Shown here piece by piece: positions 7,049 through 12,299 of a stretch of 12,299 nucleotides of DNA (the stretch's first letter is position 1; the number at the start of each line of letters is the position of its first letter). This DNA is from an uncultured Sphingobium sp. (GTDB taxonomy: Bacteria > Pseudomonadota > Alphaproteobacteria > Sphingomonadales > Sphingomonadaceae). The position numbers and the translations under genes were made by a program. The stretch lies in the NCBI GenBank assembly GCA_946479185.1, contig CAMLFF010000059.1, forward strand, positions 1 to 12,299, written 5' to 3'. The notes beneath the pieces are model-generated. The model was not told the DNA's origin and ran no database searches. It saw only the letters and a list, made by a program, of their open reading frames with translations.

Positions 7049-8506
7049 TTACCCAGCCGCAACCGCCGTGCAGACAAGCTTCATGTTGAGATACTCGTCC
7101 ATCCCATAGCGTGACCCTTCGCGGCCTAATCCGGACTCCTTGATGCCACCAAAAGGCGCGACTTCGGTCGAGATGAGCCCGGTATTCAAACCGACCATCC
7201 CATATTCCAAGGCCTCGCTGACGCGGTGGCTTCGGGAGAGGTCAGACGTATAGAGATAGGCAGCGAGCCCCGCCCTCGTATCATTGGCAAGGGCAATGGC
7301 CTGCGCTTCAGTTTCAAAGCGCACGACACCGGCGACGGGACCAAACGTCTCTTCTTTGCACAACAGGGCTGAGGCTGGCACATCGGCAATGAGCGTAGGC
7401 TGGAAGAAAAGCCCCTCCCCGCTAACCTCACCCCCGGCCAGCACCTTGCCGCCCTGTGCGATGGCATCTGCCACGTGGGCCTGAACCTTCGTGATCGCTG
7501 CAGCGTTGATGAGCGGCCCCACCTCAACGCCGGCTTCCAACCCGCTTCCAACACGCAGATTTGCGACACGCTCCGCAAGCCGGGCCACAAAACGGTCGTA
7601 AATGCCGCTCTGTACAAGGAAGCGGTTGGCGCAAACGCAGGTCTGGCCAGCATTGCGGAATTTGGAGGCGATTGCACCGTCAACCGCGGCCTCCACATCA
7701 GCATCGTCAAACACCAGAAACGGCGCGTTGCCACCCAGTTCGAGGGATACGCGCTTGACGGTCTCCATGCAGCGCGCCGCGAGCATCTTGCCGACCGCCG
7801 TCGAGCCGGTGAAGCTCATCTTGGCGATGGCCGGGTGGGAGACCAGCACATCTCCAATGTCCTTCGGCGCGCCAGTCACCACGTTCAAGACGCCTGCGGG
7901 AACGCCTGCCTCTTCTGCAAGCACAGCAAGCGCCAGTGCGGAAAAGGGCGTGAGCTCCGATGGCTTGACGATGATCGTGCAGCCAGCCGCAATGGCGGGA
8001 CCGGCCTTACGGGTAATCATGGCGAGAGGAAAATTCCACGGTGTGATGGCTGCAACGACGCCCACCGGCTCACGCAATACCGTGAGCCGCTTGTCCGCAG
8101 CCTGGCCGGGTATCACATCTCCGTAACTCCGGCGGGCCTCCTCAGCGAACCATGTTAAAAAGGATGCAGCGTAGCCGACCTCACCACGTGCCTCTGCCAG
8201 AGGTTTGCCTTGCTCGATCGTCATGATGCGCGCCAGATCGTCGCGATGCTCGAGCATGAGTTCGCCCCACCTGCGCAGCACACTCCCTCGCTCACCGGCT
8301 GGTGTTGAACGCCAAGCCGGTTGAGCCGTTTGCGCAGCCTCGACGGCAGCCTGAACATCCGCTGCGCAAAGGCTGGGCACCACACCGATCGGCTGCCCGG
8401 TCGCGGGGTTGGTGACTGTGATGCTGCTCGACGCGCTGATCCAGCTGCCGCCCACATATGCCTGATGCCGCAAAAGGTCAGGGCGCGATAAGGTCATCAT
8501 GGTCAT
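7049..8506 (-). CDS. gabD: NAD(P)-dependent succinate-semialdehyde dehydrogenase
   Basis: Oxidises succinate semialdehyde to succinate in the cytoplasm, the last step of GABA degradation, feeding the TCA cycle. The 485-aa length matches GabD-type enzymes. Aldehyde dehydrogenase features in order: TPWNFP with Asn158, VKPSELTP with Lys181 (cofactor), FTGSTAVGK (231-240), SLELGGNAP with general base Glu256, NAGQTCVCANR with nucleophile Cys290, and EETFGP with Glu386. The Cys290-Val-Cys292 pair and the GQTCVCANR wording are typical of SSADH rather than betaine- or phenylacetaldehyde-type enzymes; related glutarate semialdehyde dehydrogenase activity is possible. The start ATG at 8506 overlaps the gabT stop by 4 nt (ATGA). 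Two further ATGs follow at codons 3 and 4, but the overlapping one fits coupling best. Confidence 0.93.
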   Translation of the reverse strand: MTMMTLSRPDLLRHQAYVGGSWISASSSITVTNPATGQPIGVVPSLCAADVQAAVEAAQTAQPAWRSTPAGERGSVLRRWGELMLEHRDDLARIMTIEQGKPLAEARGEVGYAASFLTWFAEEARRSYGDVIPGQAADKRLTVLREPVGVVAAITPWNFPLAMITRKAGPAIAAGCTIIVKPSELTPFSALALAVLAEEAGVPAGVLNVVTGAPKDIGDVLVSHPAIAKMSFTGSTAVGKMLAARCMETVKRVSLELGGNAPFLVFDDADVEAAVDGAIASKFRNAGQTCVCANRFLVQSGIYDRFVARLAERVANLRVGSGLEAGVEVGPLINAAAITKVQAHVADAIAQGGKVLAGGEVSGEGLFFQPTLIADVPASALLCKEETFGPVAGVVRFETEAQAIALANDTRAGLAAYLYTSDLSRSHRVSEALEYGMVGLNTGLISTEVAPFGGIKESGLGREGSRYGMDEYLNMKLVCTAVAAG

Positions 8507-9780
8507 GCCGCTGCCGAAAGCGCGGTCTCGATTGCGTCGAGCCCTTCATCAACAATGTCGTCCGAAGCCGTCAGAGGCACGAGAATGCGAACAGTTTCGC
8601 CAATGGCGCCGCAACTGAGCAGCACCAGGCCTGCTTCCAGTGCGCGCGAGCAGACAAGCTTTGCACCATTGGCGCGCGGCGCCTCGCTGGCGGGATCGAT
8701 GATGTCAAATCCGATCATGCCGCCAAGTCCACGCGGTTCGGAAATGCTCTCAAGATCGTTCCTGGCCCGCCATCCTTCGATACGTGTGCGCACTCTGGCC
8801 CCAATTGCTGCAGACCGGGCAAGCAGTTGCTCATCTTCGATGATGTCCAGAACGGCCAAAGCAGCGGCGCAACCAATCGGCGAACCGCCATAAGTGCCGC
8901 CCAACCCACCGGGCTCTACAAGGTCCATAACCGATGCACGCCCAATGACACCCGAGAGCGGGAATCCACCCGCCAATGATTTTGCGACAGCAACAAGATC
9001 CGGTTCGACACCGCTATGTTCGATAGCGAACATCTTGCCCGTCCGGGCAAAGCCGGTCTGCACCTCATCTGCAATCAGCAAGATGCCATGCTTGTCGCAA
9101 ATCGCCCGCAACGCGCGCAGGAACTCTGGGGGCGCGACGTTAAACCCGCCTTCCCCTTGCACGGGCTCAACAATGATTGCCGCAACACCCGCTGGATGGA
9201 TGTCTGCCATGAACAGAAAGTCGAGCGCCTTGAGGCTGTCAGCGATCGAAACCGACTGAGATTCGTTCGGAAAAGGCACATGAAACACGTCGGGCAACGA
9301 GGGGCCGAACTGCCATTTATAGGGATTCACCTTTCCAGTCATCGCGCTGGCAAGCGCGCTGCGCCCATGAAAACCGCCGGTAAAGGATATGATGCCGCTT
9401 CGACCGGTCGCCGCGCGCGCGATCTTTACGGCATTTTCGGTCGCCTCGGCGCCTGTGGTGAACAGGATCGTCTTGGCAGCCGCTTCAAACGGCGCAAGCA
9501 GGTTCAGCCGCTCGGCCAGCTCGATATAGCTCTCATAGCCCATCACCTGGAACGAGGTATGGGAGAAACGTTGGAGCTGGCCGGACACCGCCTCTATCAC
9601 GCGAGGATGGAGGTGGCCGACATTCAGAACCGCGATACCGCCCGCGAAATCAACATAGCGCCTGCCATCGACATCCCAGATCTCGGCATTGGCGGCCCGA
9701 TCGGCAAAAACCGGCGTGGCGGAGGCAATGCCCCTTGGAACGGCTTTCTCGCGACGGGCGAGGAGATCTTTGTTGGACAT
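8503..9780 (-). CDS. gabT: 4-aminobutyrate aminotransferase
   Basis: PLP enzyme that moves the amino group of GABA to 2-oxoglutarate, giving succinate semialdehyde for GabD. The product is 425 aa, as in E. coli GabT (426 aa). Class III aminotransferase features are complete: FAGGIAVLNVGHLHP (about 45-59), TTGAEATENAVK (PLP phosphate, about 108-119), TGGFHGRS (about 134-141), EPVQGEGG with Glu205, IADEVQTGFARTG with Asp238 (contacts the PLP ring N), AVAKSLAGGFP with Schiff-base Lys267, GTYGGSP, and ETVRILVPL with Arg398 (substrate carboxylate). The open frame extends to a TTG at 9813, but the ATG at 9780 (MSNKDLLARR) is chosen because it aligns with known GabT starts and has GAAAGG about 9 nt upstream. 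It is the first gene of the gabTD operon and is divergent from a LysR-type regulator. Confidence 0.93.
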   Translation of the reverse strand: MSNKDLLARREKAVPRGIASATPVFADRAANAEIWDVDGRRYVDFAGGIAVLNVGHLHPRVIEAVSGQLQRFSHTSFQVMGYESYIELAERLNLLAPFEAAAKTILFTTGAEATENAVKIARAATGRSGIISFTGGFHGRSALASAMTGKVNPYKWQFGPSLPDVFHVPFPNESQSVSIADSLKALDFLFMADIHPAGVAAIIVEPVQGEGGFNVAPPEFLRALRAICDKHGILLIADEVQTGFARTGKMFAIEHSGVEPDLVAVAKSLAGGFPLSGVIGRASVMDLVEPGGLGGTYGGSPIGCAAALAVLDIIEDEQLLARSAAIGARVRTRIEGWRARNDLESISEPRGLGGMIGFDIIDPASEAPRANGAKLVCSRALEAGLVLLSCGAIGETVRILVPLTASDDIVDEGLDAIETALSAAA

Positions 9781-9835
9781 CGTTTCTGGCCTTTCGCGGA
9801 AGGTCCGCAACAAGGCGGATCAGGTACGGCCATTA

Positions 9836-9851
9836 TGGTTTTCGCAAACCA
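9836..9851. promoter_or_regulatory. 16-bp palindrome in the gabT / lysR divergent promoter region, candidate operator
   Basis: TGGTTTTCGCAAACCA is a perfect dyad with 6-nt arms and a 4-nt centre. It also contains the T-N11-A spacing expected of LysR-family sites (T9836 to A9848, and T9839 to A9851). It lies 55 nt upstream of the gabT ATG and 104 nt upstream of the regulator ATG. On the gabT strand CATAAT (complement of 9832-9837) touches the palindrome and could be a -10 box. Binding by the adjacent regulator is inference. Confidence 0.45.
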
Positions 9852-9955
9852 GGGCGATAGACGCTTTCAAGGTCAACAGTGGTGCTAAGAACGCACTACC
9901 ATGCTAAGGTGCCGTCATCTTTCTTCATCGAAAAGCCGGGATTGGAAGGAACTCA

Positions 9956-10876
9956 ATGAAAGCGTTGCCGTCTGTTCCGTCCCTTGCCATGTTGCGGGCA
10001 TTCGAAGCCTTTGGGCGCGCGGGCGGAACCCGGAAGGCAGCCCAGTTGCTGGAGCTTCACCATGCCGTCGTAAGCCGGCATCTTTCCGCGCTTGAATCCT
10101 TTGTCGGCACGGCTCTGATCGACCGCAGCACCGGAACGCATTCCCTGACCGCCGACGGTGCTGAGTACCATCGGCGTATTTCTGCTGCGCTGCAGGAGAT
10201 TTCAAACGCAACGCTGATGCTGCGCAAAAGGAATGACCAGCAACTATTGGTCTGGTGTAGCCCCGGCCTCGCTTACCACTGGCTAAGTCGCCGACTTTCG
10301 AACTTTTCCCTGGCGCATCCTGACATCTCGTTGGAGCTGAGGCCGATGGATTATGCGCCGGACATGTCCATCAATGAGGCGGATGCCGACATTCGATATG
10401 TGCGTCATGATGCCGATGCGACGCCGTCGCTGCCTTGCCGCTGGGTAGAACTGGCAGCTCCGCCGATCTACCCAGTTGCCAGCCCTTCCTTTGCCGCAGA
10501 CATTGCCGCAAGGCTGCGAAGCGCAGACGATCTCCTGACGATGCCCCTGCTGCATGAAGAAAGCGATCTGGAATGGCGACGTTGGTTGGAGAGCCAGGGC
10601 GTAAAGCCACCTGCCTCCATGATTCCTGGCCCCCGGCTGTGGCATGCCCATGTGCTGCTCGACGCAGCAATTAGCGGACAAGGCATTGCGCTGACGAATG
10701 ATTTTCTGGCGCACACCGAGCGGCTCAATGGCAGGCTTGTTGCGCTCCAGGCGACCCAAACGCCTTTTAAACCCGTCCTGCTCGGAAGCTATCGCTTTGC
10801 CGCACGCGCAGATCGATGGCACAGCAACGCGCTTGCCGTTTTTCGCAATTGGCTGACGCAAGCTGCGAAGTCATGA
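9956..10876 (+). CDS. LysR-family transcriptional regulator, GcvA-like
   Basis: DNA-binding regulator of 306 aa, normal for LysR proteins. The N-terminal winged helix-turn-helix covers about residues 8-67. It begins PSLAMLRAFEAFGRAGGTRKAAQLL; the recognition helix region is HHAVVSRHLSALESFVGTALIDR and the wing is TADGAEYHRRI. A linker helix follows, and from about 92 the substrate-binding-like effector domain (LLVWCSPGLAYHWLSRRLSNF, then DADIRYVRH, VYPVASPSF-like IYPVASPSF, and ISGQGIALTNDFL). The AYHWLSRRL and DIRY wording matches the GcvA subgroup. GGAAGGA (9944-9950) precedes the ATG. Divergence from gabTD suggests that it controls that operon and itself, possibly in response to GABA or a related compound; this is inference. 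It converges on the LuxR-type gene with a 13-nt gap. Confidence 0.9.
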   Translation: MKALPSVPSLAMLRAFEAFGRAGGTRKAAQLLELHHAVVSRHLSALESFVGTALIDRSTGTHSLTADGAEYHRRISAALQEISNATLMLRKRNDQQLLVWCSPGLAYHWLSRRLSNFSLAHPDISLELRPMDYAPDMSINEADADIRYVRHDADATPSLPCRWVELAAPPIYPVASPSFAADIAARLRSADDLLTMPLLHEESDLEWRRWLESQGVKPPASMIPGPRLWHAHVLLDAAISGQGIALTNDFLAHTERLNGRLVALQATQTPFKPVLLGSYRFAARADRWHSNALAVFRNWLTQAAKS

Positions 10877-10889
10877 CAACTCATCGACC

Positions 10890-11780
10890 CTAGAAAGACT
10901 TTCTGAAGAATATTGAATAAAGCTCTCGTGTGCTGCGCGTGCCGAGTTTGCGATTGATCCGCTTGCGATACACTTTCACGGTCTCGTGACTGATACCTAG
11001 CTCACGGCCAATCATTTTGTTGGAGTAACCCCGCAACAATTGCCCGGTTACTTCAATCTCCCGACCGGCCAGGCCGTGCGCTTTGCACATGCTTTGCAAA
11101 TTTTCCGTCGAATTTGGGGAAATCGTCGAAAGACCGGACCAGTGCTTGTACATTAATTCCCGAACGGTCGGGAATAGCGCCTTGAGGTCCTTCATTCTCC
11201 CGCGTGAACGGCCCTCTGCATCCTCAGCCCGGATGCCAAGCATGGCGACCACGCTGATCTGCTTGCTCAAACGGACAAAGATTCCGCATTCGTCCAACAA
11301 GCCTGTCGACTTGTAATAGGTGAGGAAATATTCGCTTTTTCGAAACCCGTCAGGCACGCGTTCGGAAAAGCGGTAAACGCCATCTGCGATTTCAGAGATC
11401 GCCATATTATACCAGGGATCGAGCAGGTAGCTGCTGTCGAAATATGGCTGCAGCGTTGTTTCTTCCTGCGCCGGGGAGAGGTTGCTGAACAATCGCACGG
11501 GCCGTGTATTGTCCGAGAAAGCGGCAAAGACGGTCGAGTAATAGCCTCCCGCCTCTTCCAGCAAAGCCGCGAGCGCCGTCGCAAAATCGTTGGATCCGAC
11601 GCGGGAGATTGCAGCGCCGACCTGCTCAAATAATGTCACGAGATAGGGATCGGGATCATCGCCCCTGCGCTTTCTGACCGCGATTGGGCGCTCGGGGCCT
11701 TCCATCATCGTCTTGTCATCGTCCTCAGTGCGGCTCTTGCTCGCGGTCGTCAAAGCATGTGCCGATGGGGCGTCATCCAT
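10890..11780 (-). CDS. Solo LuxR-type transcriptional regulator
   Basis: The 296-aa product has a C-terminal LuxR/FixJ helix-turn-helix (about 234-292): LAGREIEVTGQLLRGYSNKMIGRELGISHETVKVY, then RKRINRKLGTRSTREL. The N-terminal 45 residues are polar and probably disordered. Residues 46-215 form a sensor-like domain with YFDSSYLLDPWYNMA, GVYRFSERVPDGFRKSEYF and YYKSTGLLDECGIFVRL. This is not a response-regulator receiver domain, and no LuxI-type synthase is nearby. The YLLDPWY...TGLLDECG pattern recalls a widespread group of orphan LuxR-type regulators whose ligands are mostly unknown. The ATG at 11780 overlaps the permease stop by 8 nt but has no clear Shine-Dalgarno, so translation may depend on coupling. 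The ATG at 11708 is an alternative start that would drop the polar tail. Probable role: regulation of the adjacent permease or polyamine genes (inferred). Confidence 0.85.
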   Translation of the reverse strand: MDDAPSAHALTTASKSRTEDDDKTMMEGPERPIAVRKRRGDDPDPYLVTLFEQVGAAISRVGSNDFATALAALLEEAGGYYSTVFAAFSDNTRPVRLFSNLSPAQEETTLQPYFDSSYLLDPWYNMAISEIADGVYRFSERVPDGFRKSEYFLTYYKSTGLLDECGIFVRLSKQISVVAMLGIRAEDAEGRSRGRMKDLKALFPTVRELMYKHWSGLSTISPNSTENLQSMCKAHGLAGREIEVTGQLLRGYSNKMIGRELGISHETVKVYRKRINRKLGTRSTRELYSIFFRKSF

Positions 11781-12299
11781 GCCACGTTTGCTCGCTTGGC
11801 GCCTTACGCGCGAAGACTATAACAGCGCCTATTGCAAGCCAAGCCAATCCGATGAGGAGTGCCATTGGCGACAGGCTGAACCAGAGCCAGGCTGTCAGGG
11901 CTAGACCCACCAGCGGGCAAACAGCGTAGCGCAAGATCGAAGAAAGCGATCCGGTGCGCAGCTTGGCACGAAAGAAGACCACCACGGCAAGATTGACGAC
12001 CGAGAAGGCGAACAGCGCCCCGAAGCTGATTAATGAGGCAAGACCATCGAGCGTTGCGAACATCATCGCGAGCGAAATCGCAGCGACTGTGTAGATCGCG
12101 TAAGTTGGCGTGCGGAACCGTAGATCGAGATGGCCAAACCAGCGCGCAGGCAGCTGCCGTGCGCGCCCCATTGCAAACAGAATGCGCGCGACGCTGGCCT
12201 GGGATGCAACGGCAGAGGCAATGCAGCCTGAAAGAAAGGCTGCGATGAACAGCGCGGACATGATCGGACCTAAGGGCGCCATCACTTCCAGCCCGGCGC
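11773..12299 (-). CDS. APC-family amino acid/polyamine permease, C-terminal part; start lies right of the window
   Basis: Inner-membrane transporter; 174 codons up to the stop are seen, well under half of a usual 440-470-aa APC protein. The frame is open to the window edge, so the GTG at 12285 is only an internal codon. Visible are a membrane helix followed by the APC cytoplasmic signature (SQASVARILFAMGRARQLP, about 31-50 of the visible part), then a helix around TYAIYTVAAISLAMMFA. Next come LASLISFGALFAFSVVNLAVVVFF and two last helices (VCPLVGLALTAWLWF, MALLIGLAWLAIGAVIVFA). The FGALFAFSVVNL block and the layout of the last helices resemble the putrescine importer PuuP from memory. This would fit the neighbouring GABA pathway, since putrescine is degraded through GABA, but substrate is not proven. 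Its 3' end overlaps the LuxR-type gene by 8 nt. Confidence 0.85.
   Translation of the reverse strand, partial: AGLEVMAPLGPIMSALFIAAFLSGCIASAVASQASVARILFAMGRARQLPARWFGHLDLRFRTPTYAIYTVAAISLAMMFATLDGLASLISFGALFAFSVVNLAVVVFFRAKLRTGSLSSILRYAVCPLVGLALTAWLWFSLSPMALLIGLAWLAIGAVIVFARKAPSEQTWHG

Noticed and set aside
7475..8158. 227-codon plus-strand frame opposite gabD
   Set aside because: Antisense shadow of a well-supported aldehyde dehydrogenase gene.
9781..9813. Eleven-codon N-terminal extension of GabT from a TTG
   Set aside because: Known GabT proteins begin at the MSNK-type position, and the ATG at 9780 has a ribosome site.
9016..9888. 290-codon plus-strand frame opposite gabT
   Set aside because: Antisense shadow; gabT carries every catalytic residue on the minus strand.

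Overview
The window looks like chromosomal DNA of an alphaproteobacterium, most likely a sphingomonad (order Sphingomonadales). This rests on high GC coding with strong C/G third positions, an M23 peptidase–bactofilin pair, a YjcH–ActP pair and ALDH/aminotransferase sequences of proteobacterial type. Genus is not determinable from this sequence alone. Nine protein genes (two cut by the window edges) and one tRNA can be supported.

Left part (1–2546): the C-terminal two thirds of peptide chain release factor 3 (prfC, + strand) runs tail to tail, with only 4 nt between, into a minus-strand two-gene unit. That unit is a membrane-anchored LytM/M23 peptidase followed by a bactofilin whose start lies 62 bp inside the peptidase gene. 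The pair is a cell-wall/morphogenesis module: a cytoskeletal scaffold plus a peptidoglycan hydrolase.

Middle part (2547–4917): a gene-poor stretch holds tRNA-Ser(GCU) with a plausible promoter. About 400 nt without a recognisable gene follows, then a secreted SGNH/GDSL-type esterase resembling the XynE-like group. The esterase gene has a softer, more A/T-tolerant codon usage than its neighbours and no functional partner next to it, so it may be an acquired gene beside the tRNA.

Right part (4918–12299): a carbon/nitrogen uptake and catabolism region. A yjcH-like DUF485 gene overlaps actP by 4 nt (cation/acetate symporter, no acs in the window). A perfect 14-bp inverted repeat separates it from the converging gabT–gabD operon (GABA transaminase and succinate-semialdehyde dehydrogenase, 4-nt overlap), which turns GABA into succinate. 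A GcvA-like LysR regulator is divergent from gabT, and a 16-bp palindrome in the shared promoter region is the best operator candidate. Converging with the LysR gene is a minus-strand pair: the C-terminal part of a PuuP-like APC permease whose stop overlaps the start of a solo LuxR-type regulator by 8 nt. The likely theme is import of polyamine or amino-acid compounds and their degradation through GABA, with two local regulators.

No CRISPR array, phage gene, transposase or toxin–antitoxin pair was recognised, and nothing in the window clearly amounts to a new defence or biosynthetic system. The most testable unexplained items are the two palindromes, the solo LuxR–permease coupling, and the tRNA-adjacent esterase segment.
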